Origin: DATDPM01 sp041498815
GTDB lineage: Bacteria > Pseudomonadota > Alphaproteobacteria > DATDPM01
NCBI GenBank assembly: GCA_041498815.1
Contig: JBGQJC010000035.1
Span: 1-26,882, forward strand
DNA: 26,882 bases
Direction of reading: 5' to 3'
Positions 1 through 7,416 of the stretch are shown piece by piece (within the stretch, counting starts at the first letter, position 1; each line of letters begins with the position of its first letter). Under the pieces are notes generated by a model. It saw only the letters and a list, made by a program, of their open reading frames with translations. It was not told the origin of the DNA and searched no databases. The position numbers were made by a program, and so were the translations under genes.

Positions 1-228
1 CGGCAGCAGCCAGAGTCCGCGCCCGCCCCGGTGCGCCGCAAGGATCCCGACCGCGCCCATCGCCAAAATGTGGTCGAGCCCGCCGAAGGGGTGACCGAAT
101 CCCGCCAGAAATTCCCCGTGGGTTGCCGTGGGGAGTCCCAGAAGATGGGCCGAAGCGGCGCCCGCCCATAACAAAGCGGCCGCGAAAACGGCGAGAGAAG
201 CGGGCCGGACAAAGTGCCGCGAATTCAT
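1..228 (-). CDS. HupE/UreJ family membrane protein (5' part, cut by window edge)
   Basis: The minus strand from the ATG at 228 reads 76 codons without a stop and runs off the window. The N-terminus has a basic start, a hydrophobic stretch and an ASA-H cleavage-like site near residues 25-28, which suggests a signal peptide or first membrane segment. It is followed by GHPFGGLDHILAMGAVG (residues 45-61), the His/Asp-rich signature of HupE/UreJ proteins, small multi-spanning membrane proteins thought to move nickel or cobalt for hydrogenase or urease. A GGAGG lies 6 bases before the start, which supports it. No hydrogenase or urease genes are in the window, so the substrate cannot be inferred from context. 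It is divergent from the deacetylase-like gene. The absent C-terminus should hold the remaining membrane helices. The family call is fairly firm; the metal role is family knowledge only. Confidence 0.82.
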   Translation of the reverse strand, partial: MNSRHFVRPASLAVFAAALLWAGAASAHLLGLPTATHGEFLAGFGHPFGGLDHILAMGAVGILAAHRGGRGLWLLP

Positions 229-359
229 GAACGCCTCCGATTGGAATATGTTGGCGGTAATTTGCCCGAAGATCGTGCCCGCGAACAAGCCGTTTGACGG
301 GCGGCACCTTTGCGCGACAATGGCGCGGCCCGAATCGATTTTGCCCGTTCCATCCGCCG

Positions 360-1286
360 ATGACGACATTGATCTTCACCCATCCGGCCTGCCTCGAGCA
401 CGACCCCGGCCCCGGCCATCCCGAGTCCCCCGCCCGTTTGCGCGCGGTGCTCGCGGCGCTCCGCGAACCGCGATTCGCCAAGCTCGAATGGCGCGAGGCG
501 CGGCGCGCAACCGACGCCGAGATCACCCGCGTGCACGATTCCGTCTATGTCGCAGGCCTGATGCGCGCGGTGCCCAAGACGGGGCGCGTCAGCCTCGATC
601 CCGATACCGCCGTGTCGCCGGGCTCGGGCGAGGCGGCGCTCCGGGCGGCGGGCGCGGTCTGCGCGGCGATCGATGCGCTGGCGGAAGGCCAAGGCGCCAA
701 CGCCTTTTGTCCGGTGCGCCCGCCCGGCCACCACGCCGAGCGCGACCATGCCATGGGATTCTGCCTTTTCAATAACGTCGCCATCGGCGCCTTGCACGCG
801 CGGGAAGTGCATGGGTGGCGGCGCGCCGCGGTCGTCGATTTCGACGTTCATCACGGCAACGGGACTCAACACTCCTTCGCCGCCGATCCCGAACTTTTCT
901 ATGCCTCCACCCACCAATATCCCAATTATCCCGGCACCGGGGCGGCCAGCGAGCGCGGGCTGGGCAACATCGTCAACGCGCCGCTCGATCCCTACACCGG
1001 CTCGGCCGAGTTTCGCGCCGCGATGACGCGCATCGTGCTGCCCGCGCTCGCCGATTTCGCGCCCGATATCGTCCTCATATCCGCCGGGTTCGACGCCCAC
1101 GCCCAGGACCCGCTCGCATCCCTTGAACTCACCGAGGACGACTACGCCTTCGCGACCGCGGAGATCCTGAAGGTTGCCCATGCCTCTTGCGAGGGCCGCG
1201 TCGTCTCGGCGCTCGAAGGCGGCTACAATCTTCAAGCCCTGGCGGCGAGCGCTAGCGCCCATGTCACGGCGCTGATGGCGGCTTGA
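360..1286 (+). CDS. Histone deacetylase superfamily protein (acetylpolyamine/acuC-like amidohydrolase)
   Basis: This 308-aa protein carries the complete zinc-dependent deacetylase fold signatures: RPPGHHAE (His124, His125), DFDVHHGNGT (Asp160, Asp162, His164), SAGFDAH (Asp245) and LEGGYN (286-290). Asp162, His164 and Asp245 are the expected zinc ligands. Bacterial members remove acetyl groups from polyamines, small amides or acetyl-lysines; the substrate cannot be read from sequence. The ATG at 360 is preferred over the upstream ATG at 294 because homologues begin with a beta strand such as TLIFTHPACLEHDPG. No clear Shine-Dalgarno precedes it. It lies 67 bases ahead of xseB in a same-strand run, a pairing often seen in alphaproteobacteria. 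All catalytic residues are present, so it should be active. Confidence 0.9.
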   Translation: MTTLIFTHPACLEHDPGPGHPESPARLRAVLAALREPRFAKLEWREARRATDAEITRVHDSVYVAGLMRAVPKTGRVSLDPDTAVSPGSGEAALRAAGAVCAAIDALAEGQGANAFCPVRPPGHHAERDHAMGFCLFNNVAIGALHAREVHGWRRAAVVDFDVHHGNGTQHSFAADPELFYASTHQYPNYPGTGAASERGLGNIVNAPLDPYTGSAEFRAAMTRIVLPALADFAPDIVLISAGFDAHAQDPLASLELTEDDYAFATAEILKVAHASCEGRVVSALEGGYNLQALAASASAHVTALMAA

Positions 1287-1353
1287 CGACCCTGAATCCC
1301 TTGCCGCCGGCCTTGCCCGCCGCTTAAACTCGCGCGAACCCCGGGAGTCGATC

Positions 1354-1605
1354 ATGGCCGCAGGCGGCATCCCCAAGAACATCGTGGCGATGAGCTTCGA
1401 GGATGCGATGGCCGAGCTCGAGCAGATCGTCAAAAGGCTCGAAGAGGGGAAAATTCGCCTCGACGAGGCGATCGCCTCCTTCGAGCGCGGCGCGGCCCTC
1501 AAGAATCATTGCGAAGCGAAGCTGCGCGAGGCGCAGACCAAGGTCGAAAAAATCGTCCCCGGGCCGGATGGGGCGGTCGGCATCGAACCCTTCAAAATCG
1601 ATTGA
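1354..1605 (+). CDS. xseB: Exodeoxyribonuclease VII small subunit
   Basis: An 83-aa protein with the typical XseB pattern SFEDAMAELEQIVKRLEEGK followed by LDEAIASFERGAALKNHCEAKL, a helical hairpin that packs around the XseA large subunit. The complex degrades single-stranded DNA to acid-insoluble and then acid-soluble oligonucleotides. The ATG at 1354 has GGGAG about 6 bases upstream; an internal ATG at 1390 would remove a non-conserved N-terminal dozen residues and is the alternative start. The length is normal for the family (about 75-85 aa). xseA is not in the window. The stop is followed after 7 bases by the probable ispA start, which suggests co-transcription and perhaps translational coupling. 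Confidence 0.92.
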   Translation: MAAGGIPKNIVAMSFEDAMAELEQIVKRLEEGKIRLDEAIASFERGAALKNHCEAKLREAQTKVEKIVPGPDGAVGIEPFKID

Positions 1606-1612
1606 GGCCAGG

Positions 1613-2500
1613 TTGAGCCGGTTGCAAAGCGCCTTGGAGGAGGCGGCTTCCGCCGTTACCGCGGAGATGGAGCGGTTGCTGCCGAAGGGCGACCGCCTGG
1701 AAGCCAAGGTCTTCCAGGGCATGCACTACGCGATCATGGCGGGCGGCAAGCGCTTGCGTCCGTTCCTGGTCCTGACGTCGGCCCAGCTCTTCAACGTTTC
1801 GCCGATGAGCGCGCTGCGCACGGCCGCCGCGGTCGAATTGGTCCACACCTATTCCCTGGTTCACGACGACCTGCCGGCCATGGACAACGACGCTCTGCGC
1901 CGCGGCAAGCCCACCTGCCACGTCAAATTCGGCGAGGCGACGGCGATTCTCGTCGGCGATGCGCTGCTGACGCTGGCCTTCGGGATTTTGTCCGACCCGC
2001 TCACCCACTCCGATCCCGAAGTGCGCTGCGAACTGGTCACGGCGCTCTCGGGCGCCGCGGGCGCCAGCGGCATGGTGGGCGGGCAGATGATGGATCTCGA
2101 GGCCGAGAAGCAGACTCTCGACATCGGCGCCGTCACCAGGCTCCAAAGATTGAAGACCGGCGCCTTGATCGCATTCTCCTGCGAGGCGGGCGCCATCCTG
2201 GGCAAGGCGCGCGAGCCGCTGCGCCATGCGCTTAAGGCCTACGCCCACGATCTCGGCCTTGCCTTCCAGATCACGGATGATTTGCTCGATACCACCGGCA
2301 GCGAAAAAGACATGGGCAAGAAGGTTGGCAAGGACGCCCACGCCGGCAAGGCGACCTTCGTTTCGATCCTCGGCGTCGAGCGGGCGCGGGCCCAGGCTTT
2401 GATGCTGGCCGATCAAGCGGTCGCGCATCTTGATTTGTTCGAGGAAAAAGCCGAGCTTTTGCGCGAGGTCGCGCGCTTCGTCGTCGAACGCCGCAAATAA
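1613..2500 (+). CDS. ispA: Polyprenyl (farnesyl) diphosphate synthase
   Basis: Makes farnesyl (or geranylgeranyl) diphosphate from IPP and DMAPP in the cytoplasm. With a TTG start at 1613 the protein is 295 aa, close to E. coli IspA (299). GGKRLRP is at 44-50, the first Asp-rich motif DDLPAMDND at 85-93 (the DDxxxxD form with the bacterial two-residue insertion) and the second DDLLD at 222-226. Tyr80 lies five residues before the first motif, as in E. coli FPP synthase. The TTG is favoured because it sits 7 bases after the xseB stop and gives the family's usual spacing to GGKRLRP; the next candidate is ATG 1667, which would drop the first helix. The longer reading from 1403 overlaps xseB in another frame and is not real. 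The gene normally expected next, dxs, is absent. Confidence 0.92.
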   Translation: MSRLQSALEEAASAVTAEMERLLPKGDRLEAKVFQGMHYAIMAGGKRLRPFLVLTSAQLFNVSPMSALRTAAAVELVHTYSLVHDDLPAMDNDALRRGKPTCHVKFGEATAILVGDALLTLAFGILSDPLTHSDPEVRCELVTALSGAAGASGMVGGQMMDLEAEKQTLDIGAVTRLQRLKTGALIAFSCEAGAILGKAREPLRHALKAYAHDLGLAFQITDDLLDTTGSEKDMGKKVGKDAHAGKATFVSILGVERARAQALMLADQAVAHLDLFEEKAELLREVARFVVERRK

Positions 2501-2517
2501 ACCGCCGCAGGAAGACT

Positions 2518-3258
2518 ACGTCCAAGCTTCGCCTCGACCAGCTTCTGGTAAAACGCGGGCTCGCGGAAAGCGGCGCGAAAGCGCAGGCGCTCATCATGGC
2601 GGGGCTGGTATTCAGCAACACCCGGCGCCTCGATAAGCCCGGCGCGCTGGTCGCGGAAAACACGGAAATCGAAGTCAAGGGCGCGCCGCACCCCTTTGCC
2701 TCGCGCGGCGGATTGAAACTCGCCCACGGCCTGGATCACTTCGGCATCGACCCGAAAAATATCGTTTGTCTCGACATCGGGGCCTCGACCGGGGGCTTCA
2801 CCGATGTGTTGATCCAGCGCGGCGCCGCCAAAGTCTATGCGGTGGACGTCGGGCGCGGCCAGCTCGCCTGGAAGCTGCGCCAAAATCCCAACGTCATTGT
2901 CCTTGAACACACGAACGCCCGGAAGCTGACCGGCGATTTGGTGCCGGAGCCGGTCGGCCTCATCGTTTGCGACGCGAGCTTCATTTCGTTGATGAAAGTT
3001 CTTCCAATACCCTTGACGCTGGCGGCGCCGCGGGCTTGGTGCATCGCCCTCATCAAACCGCAGTTCGAGGTCGGCAAGGGCAAGGTCGGCAAGAAGGGCG
3101 TGGTGCGCGATCCCGCCCTTCACGCCGAAGTTTGCGCCAAGGTGGAATCCTGGTTTGCGTCGCAACCCGGCTGGTCCGTGATCGGCGTGACCGAAAGCCC
3201 GATCCTGGGGCCGGAGGGGAATCGGGAATTTTTGATCGCGGCGAGGCGCTTGCCGTGA
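2518..3258 (+). CDS. tlyA: TlyA family rRNA (ribose-2'-O) methyltransferase / hemolysin A-like, non-standard start
   Basis: The frame encodes an N-terminal S4 RNA-binding segment (KLRLDQLLVKRGLAES, then QALIMAGLVF) and an FtsJ-like methyltransferase domain. With ACG 2518 as codon 1, the features are GGLKL (Lys67), the SAM loop DIGASTGG (from Asp86), DASF (Asp152) and KPQFEVGK (Lys180, Glu184), a K-D-K-E type tetrad. TlyA proteins methylate 16S/23S rRNA ribose in some bacteria. No ATG, GTG or TTG exists in frame between the stop at 2431-2433 and the ATG at 2596, yet starting at 2596 would remove most of the S4 domain. AGGAAG at 2509-2514 sits just before ACG 2518, so an ACG start, or a sequence error from ATG, is the best guess. 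The stop overlaps the next gene's GTG. Confidence 0.8.
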   Translation, partial: TSKLRLDQLLVKRGLAESGAKAQALIMAGLVFSNTRRLDKPGALVAENTEIEVKGAPHPFASRGGLKLAHGLDHFGIDPKNIVCLDIGASTGGFTDVLIQRGAAKVYAVDVGRGQLAWKLRQNPNVIVLEHTNARKLTGDLVPEPVGLIVCDASFISLMKVLPIPLTLAAPRAWCIALIKPQFEVGKGKVGKKGVVRDPALHAEVCAKVESWFASQPGWSVIGVTESPILGPEGNREFLIAARRLP

Positions 3259-4547
3259 CCCGAGTGCTTGGAGATCCCGCGGGCGAGACGGCCGAGGTGA
3301 CGATCGAGGAGATCGGGGCGCGCGGCGACGGCATCGCGCGCCGCAACGGGGCTCCCGTCTTCGTCCCGTTTTCGGCGCCGGGCGACCGCCTGAAGCTGCG
3401 CTTGGGCGCCGCCCGCGAAAAAGGGCGCGCCGCCGAGATCGCGGAAATTCTTATCCCGGGCCCGGACCGCGCTGCGCCCGCCTGCCCGCACTTCGGCGTT
3501 TGCGGCGGCTGCGCGCTCCAGCATCTCACCGACTCCGCCTATGCCGGATGGAAACGCGATCTGGTGCGAACCACTTTGTCCCATCGCGGCTTTGAGAACG
3601 TATCGCTCGGCGATCTTGTCCGCACGCCGCCGCACAGCCGCCGCCGCGCCAATTTCAAGGCCATGCGCGGCCCCGCCGGGATCGTGCTCGGATTTTATGA
3701 AAGGGGCAGCCACCGGGTCGTGGATGTCGCGCGCTGTCCGGTGCTGCGCCCGGAAATCGAATCCCTCATCGCGCCGCTTCGAGGCCTTATGGCGGCGCTT
3801 CTCGATCCGGGTGCTAAGGCCGAAGTGGATGCGACGCTGGCCGCAACCGGGATCGACCTCACCATAGCAACGTCAACGCCGCCGGATCGCGGCGTGCTGG
3901 AGCGCATCGCCGCTTTCGCCGAAAAATCGGACCTCGCCCGGGTGAATTGGCTGGTGCGCGGATCGGGTTCGCCCAGGACGATCGTATCCCGCCGCCCGGT
4001 GTTTCTCGAATTCGCGGGGGTGCGGGTCGATCTGCCGCCGCGCGCGTTCTTGCAGCCGAGCGCGGCGGGCGAGGATGCCCTGGTCGGCCGAGTGGTTGCC
4101 GCCTGCGCGGGCGCCAAAAATATCGCCGATCTTTATTCCGGCTGCGGCACCTTTACTTTTCCGCTCGCGCGCGGGGCCCGCGTCCACGCGGCCGAGGCGG
4201 ACGAGGCCATGGCCGCCGCACTCATAAGCGCCGCGCGCCGGGCCAATCTTGCGGCGAGCGTCACCGCCGAGGCGCGCGACCTGGAGCGCCGGCCGCTCTT
4301 GGCTTCCGATCTCGATCCCTATGACGCCGTGGTGTTCGATCCGCCGCGGCCGGGCGCCAAGCGCCAGGCAACCGAAATCGCGCGCTCCGCCGTTCCCGTC
4401 GCCGTCGCCGTTTCGTGCAACCCCGCGAGTTTCGCCCGGGACGCGCGCCTATTGGTGGACGGCGGCTATGCGCTTCAGTCCGTCACGCCGCTCGACCAAT
4501 TCCTGTGGTCGCCGCACGTCGAGATCATCGCGGTCTTCCGGAAATAA
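3255..4547 (+). CDS. Class I SAM-dependent RNA m5U methyltransferase (TrmA/RlmC/RlmD family)
   Basis: A 430-aa RNA uracil-C5 methyltransferase. It has an N-terminal TRAM-like beta region (about 10-65) and a probable [4Fe-4S] cluster from Cys77, Cys83, Cys86 (CPHFGVCGGCALQH) and Cys161. The SAM-binding loop is LYSGCGTFTFPLA (293-305), followed by DPPRPGA (362-368). SCNPASFARD holds the catalytic Cys388, and HVEIIAVF holds the C-terminal general base Glu423. Together these indicate an iron-sulfur RlmC/RlmD-like enzyme acting on 23S rRNA, but the exact target uridine cannot be told from sequence. The GTG at 3255 overlaps the tlyA stop (GTGA), indicating coupling of two RNA-modifying enzymes. It converges on aroC, with a triple 29-bp repeat between them. 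Confidence 0.9.
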   Translation: MTRVLGDPAGETAEVTIEEIGARGDGIARRNGAPVFVPFSAPGDRLKLRLGAAREKGRAAEIAEILIPGPDRAAPACPHFGVCGGCALQHLTDSAYAGWKRDLVRTTLSHRGFENVSLGDLVRTPPHSRRRANFKAMRGPAGIVLGFYERGSHRVVDVARCPVLRPEIESLIAPLRGLMAALLDPGAKAEVDATLAATGIDLTIATSTPPDRGVLERIAAFAEKSDLARVNWLVRGSGSPRTIVSRRPVFLEFAGVRVDLPPRAFLQPSAAGEDALVGRVVAACAGAKNIADLYSGCGTFTFPLARGARVHAAEADEAMAAALISAARRANLAASVTAEARDLERRPLLASDLDPYDAVVFDPPRPGAKRQATEIARSAVPVAVAVSCNPASFARDARLLVDGGYALQSVTPLDQFLWSPHVEIIAVFRK

Positions 4548-4551
4548 CGCG

Positions 4552-4638
4552 GCTCGCCGCGCGCGTCAGCCGCACTGCGCGCTAGCCGCGCGCATCATCC
4601 GCACCGCGCGCTAGCCGCGCGCGTCACCCGCACTGCGC
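4552..4638. repeat. Three tandem 29-bp GC-rich imperfect repeats between convergent genes
   Basis: Copies lie at 4552-4580, 4581-4609 and 4610-4638 and differ at only a few positions. Each contains the near-palindrome GCGCG-CTAGC-CGCGC (the first copy has CTCGC in the centre), able to form a short hairpin on either strand. The last copy includes the final codons and the stop of aroC. The position between two convergent genes suggests expansion of a hairpin terminator-like element, although there is no T-run. Confidence 0.85.
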
Positions 4639-5688
4639 CTTGTGGCGCAGCAGATGGTCGGCCAAGACGATCGCCAGCATCGCCTCGCCCACCGGCACGG
4701 CGCGGATTCCGACGCAGGGGTCGTGCCGGCCCTTGACCGAGATCTCGGTATCCTCGCCGTCGGCGGTGACGGTCTGGCGCGGCGTGACGATCGAGCTCGT
4801 CGGTTTCACGGCGAAGCGCACCACGACGTTTTGGCCGGTCGCAATCCCGCCCAGGATTCCGCCCGCGTTGTTGGACAAAAATTCGGGCACGCCGTTTCGC
4901 ATGCGGATCTCGTCGGCGTTTTCCTCGCCGCGCAGCGAAGCGGACCGGAATCCGGCGCCGATCTCCACGCCCTTGACGGCATTGATGCTCATCATCGCCT
5001 TGGCAAGATCGGCATCGAGCTTGTCGTAGACCGGCTCGCCCAGCCCGGGCGGAACGCCGGACGCCTCGACCTGGATGATGGCGCCGACGGAAGAGCCCTG
5101 CTTGCGGATGTCGTCGAGATATTTCTCCCATTCGGGCACCATGGCGGCATCCGGGCACCAGAACGGATTGGTGTCGACGGCGGCCCAATCGAAGTGCTTG
5201 ATCGGCATGGTCCCCATCTGAATCAAGGCGCCACGGATCGTGACGCCGGGCCCAAGAATTTTTCGCGCCACGCCGCCGGCGGCGACCCGCATCGCCGTTT
5301 CGCGGGCGGAGGCCCGTCCGCCGCCGCGATAGTCGCGGATTCCGTATTTCTTGAAATAGGTGAAGTCGGCGTGGCCGGGACGGAACTTGTCGGCGATCTC
5401 GGCATAATCCTTGGGGCGAACGTCGACATTCTCGATCACCATCGAGATCGGCGTTCCGGTCGTCTGGCCCTCGAACACGCCGGACAGGATTTTCACCTGG
5501 TCCGGCTCTTTGCGCTGGGTGGTGAAACGCGACTGGCCGGGGCGCCGTTTATCCAGCCACTGCTGGATATCGGCCTCGTTCAAGGGGATTCGCGGCGGCA
5601 CGCCGTCCACGACGCAGCCGATCTCGGGCCCGTGGCTTTCGCCCCAGGTGGTGTAGCGGAACAGATGGCCGAAGGAATTACCGGGCAT
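4624..5688 (-). CDS. aroC: Chorismate synthase
   Basis: Converts 5-enolpyruvylshikimate-3-phosphate to chorismate with reduced FMN, the last common step to aromatic amino acids. The 354-aa protein starts MPGNSFGHLFRYTTWGESHG (catalytic-region His19). It has RRPGQSRFTTQR at 48-59, RPGHADFTYFKKYG (His106), RGGGRASARET at 121-131, and near the C-terminus NNAGGILGGI and GRHDPCVGIRAVPVGEAM, all classic AroC signatures. The start at 5688 is chosen by homology; the frame stays open to 5901 but that stretch is antisense to nothing conserved and overlaps fabI. Length matches the family (about 350-370 aa). It lies 32 bases downstream of fabI on the same strand. The stop codon lies inside the last copy of a 29-bp repeat. 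Confidence 0.96.
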   Translation of the reverse strand: MPGNSFGHLFRYTTWGESHGPEIGCVVDGVPPRIPLNEADIQQWLDKRRPGQSRFTTQRKEPDQVKILSGVFEGQTTGTPISMVIENVDVRPKDYAEIADKFRPGHADFTYFKKYGIRDYRGGGRASARETAMRVAAGGVARKILGPGVTIRGALIQMGTMPIKHFDWAAVDTNPFWCPDAAMVPEWEKYLDDIRKQGSSVGAIIQVEASGVPPGLGEPVYDKLDADLAKAMMSINAVKGVEIGAGFRSASLRGEENADEIRMRNGVPEFLSNNAGGILGGIATGQNVVVRFAVKPTSSIVTPRQTVTADGEDTEISVKGRHDPCVGIRAVPVGEAMLAIVLADHLLRHKAQCG

Positions 5689-5720
5689 GGATTCTATCGC
5701 AGGTCCAGCGCTCGGGCGCG

Positions 5721-6533
5721 TCAAACCGTGGAGATATCGGGCGCATCGACCGCCTTCATGCCGACGACGTGATAGCCGCAGTCCACGTGGTGCACCTCGC
5801 CCGTCACCCCGCCGGCCAGATCGCTCAAAAGATACAGCGCGGAGCGGCCCACGTCCTCGATCGTGACGTTGCGTTTCAGGGGCGCGTTGTACTCGTTCCA
5901 CTTCAGGATATAGCGGAAATCGCCGATGCCCGACGACGCGAGCGTTTTGATCGGTCCGGCCGATATGGCGTTCACCCGGATATTGTCGCGCCCCAGGTCG
6001 GCGGCCAAATAGCGCACGCTCGCCTCGAGCGCGGCCTTTGCGACGCCCATGACGTTATAGTGCGGCATCACGCGCTCGGCTCCGCCATAGGTCAGCGTCA
6101 AAAGGCTTCCGCCATGGGGCATCAAGGGCACCGCGCGCTGGCACACGGCGGTAAATGTGTAACAGGACACATCTAGGGTCTTCTGGAAATTGGCGCGGGA
6201 CGTTTCCAGATAACGCCCCTTCAGCTCTTCCTTGTCGGAATAGGCGATGGCATGGACCACGAAATCGAGCGCGCCCCATCGCTCCTTGATCGCGGCGAAA
6301 ACGGCATCGAGACTGGGCTCCTCGCTGGCCTCGCACGGCAGCACGAAATCGGAGCCAAGCGATTCCGCCAGGGGGCGAACCCGCTTTTCGAAGGCTTCGC
6401 CCTGATAGGTAAAGGCCAGGGTGGCGCCGTGCGCCGCCACCGTCTTCGCAATTCCCCAGGCCAGCGAGCGGTCGTTGGCGATACCCAGGATCAGGCCCCG
6501 TTTGCCGCTCATCAGCGGAGTCTGGTCGGTCAT
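5721..6533 (-). CDS. fabI: Enoyl-[acyl-carrier-protein] reductase (NADH), FabI type
   Basis: Catalyses the last reduction step of each fatty-acid elongation cycle. The 270-aa protein has the FabI nucleotide-binding variant GIANDRSLAWGIA (17-29), the catalytic Tyr149/Tyr159/Lys166 arrangement within TYGGAERVMPHYN and VMGVAK, and the substrate-loop region NAISAGPIKTLASSGI, very close to E. coli FabI. The ATG at 6533 is preferred to 6596, whose extra N-terminus is not conserved; an internal ATG eight codons in (MSGKRGLILG) is another possibility because no good Shine-Dalgarno precedes either. It is the known target class of triclosan, from family knowledge. aroC follows after 32 bases, so the two are probably co-transcribed. 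Confidence 0.95.
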   Translation of the reverse strand: MTDQTPLMSGKRGLILGIANDRSLAWGIAKTVAAHGATLAFTYQGEAFEKRVRPLAESLGSDFVLPCEASEEPSLDAVFAAIKERWGALDFVVHAIAYSDKEELKGRYLETSRANFQKTLDVSCYTFTAVCQRAVPLMPHGGSLLTLTYGGAERVMPHYNVMGVAKAALEASVRYLAADLGRDNIRVNAISAGPIKTLASSGIGDFRYILKWNEYNAPLKRNVTIEDVGRSALYLLSDLAGGVTGEVHHVDCGYHVVGMKAVDAPDISTV

Positions 6534-6587
6534 GGGAGTGGGAGTCCAACAACAATCATGGATGCGAGAAACGCGGGATTTGGGCGC

Positions 6588-6615
6588 ATCGTACACGAAA
6601 GCGCCGGGGGATCAA
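6588..6615 (-). promoter_or_regulatory. Possible sigma-70 type promoter for fabI-aroC
   Basis: On the minus strand, TTGATC (6615-6610) is followed after 16 bases by TACGAT (6593-6588), 55 bases before the fabI start. Each hexamer matches the consensus at about four of six positions. It was found by eye in a 218-bp gene-free interval and is only suggestive. Confidence 0.3.
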
Positions 6616-6687
6616 ACCGAGGACGGCTCGGGAAAAGGGCGGGAAAGCAGGGATTATGAGCCCGATTCCGCGGCCCGCAAATGACAA

Positions 6688-6715
6688 CGGCGGCGATCCT
6701 TTCGGACCGCCGCCG
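6688..6715 (-). terminator. Hairpin, likely transcription terminator of the lipoprotein gene
   Basis: Two 12-base arms (6688-6699 and 6704-6715) pair except for one A/C mismatch, closed by a four-base TTTC loop. On the minus strand the hairpin lies about 36 bases after the stop of the glycine-zipper lipoprotein and is followed by TTGTCATTTG, a weak T-rich tract. It separates that gene from fabI. Confidence 0.6.
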
Positions 6716-6751
6716 GCAATGAATTCGAATGTCACGCGGCGCGCGCCGCGG

Positions 6752-7222
6752 CTATTTCAAGATCCTCCACGAGCCGTCGGGCTGGCGGCAGGCGGTGCCG
6801 TATGCCTGCTGGGTCTGGCCGCCGACCACGACCGTCTGCTGGTACTCGCGGCAATAGGCGCCGGTCGCTTGATCGGTGCCGTCGCGCGTCGACGTGACCG
6901 TGCCCGAATGTCCGCTCTGCGGATTGTTCCAGTTGATGGTCTGGCCGACTGGTGCTGCCAACGCTTGATTGGCCGCCTGCTGGCTCATCATCCGGTCGTG
7001 GTCGTCGAGCTGCTTGCCGATGGTATTGCCCGCCCAGGCGCCGAGCAGGCCGCCGATGACAATCGCCGCGACGTTGCCGCCGCCCTTGCCGATCATCGAC
7101 CCGACGGCGGCGCCCGTTCCGGCTCCGACCAGGGTGCCGGTTTCCTCTTTCTCGTGACCCGGGGTACAAGCCGTAATGGCCACGGCCAGGATAACCACCG
7201 GGGCGATCCATTTCGCATTCAT
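6752..7222 (-). CDS. Glycine-zipper outer-membrane lipoprotein (17 kDa surface antigen-like)
   Basis: A 156-aa predicted lipoprotein: a basic N-terminus, a hydrophobic core and a lipobox ITAC with Cys19. Next comes a glycine zipper, with GTLVGAGTGAAVGSMIG then GGLLGAWAGNTIGKQLD (about 29-77), which is the pattern of the Rickettsia 17 kDa antigen / SlyB-like family. The C-terminal half is polar and contains QTINWNNPQSGHSGTV and YCREYQQTV, typical of the RT0821/Lpp0805-type surface proteins. It probably sits in the outer membrane and may contribute to envelope integrity, but no precise function is known. The start at 7222 is supported by the signal sequence and a GAGG about 11 bases upstream; the extra 19 residues of the longer frame would spoil the signal. 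It is divergent from pdxH. Confidence 0.85.
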   Translation of the reverse strand: MNAKWIAPVVILAVAITACTPGHEKEETGTLVGAGTGAAVGSMIGKGGGNVAAIVIGGLLGAWAGNTIGKQLDDHDRMMSQQAANQALAAPVGQTINWNNPQSGHSGTVTSTRDGTDQATGAYCREYQQTVVVGGQTQQAYGTACRQPDGSWRILK

Positions 7223-7416
7223 GGGTTCGAACCTCAATTCCAAAGGGTGCAAGACTGGGATACGCGGGTGTCCTCCCACCGCCGCGCCGCGCGATTATCG
7301 CGGCAAAATATGGCACAAAAGCGGCGGCTCAAGGTCCCCCGGGGGGTCCCGTCAGGAGACTATATATTGTGAAACAGGGACCGTTTCCAGCAAGTTAAGA
7401 ATTATTAGGATGGCCC

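Noticed and set aside
225..1502. Long minus-strand frame (425 codons) opposite the deacetylase-like gene and xseB
   Set aside because: Gly/Arg/Ala-rich shadow of GC-rich codons on the other strand; no family motif, while the plus strand carries complete catalytic signatures.
4552..4638. CRISPR-like array
   Set aside because: The 29-bp copies are directly contiguous with no spacers and no cas genes nearby.
5689..5901. N-terminal extension of aroC
   Set aside because: Frame is open but has an Arg-rich non-conserved translation and overlaps fabI; homologues begin at MPGNSFGHLFRYTTWGESHG.
7331..7370. Promoter for pdxH around TATATATT
   Set aside because: No acceptable -35 hexamer at 16-18 bases; too weak to list as a feature.
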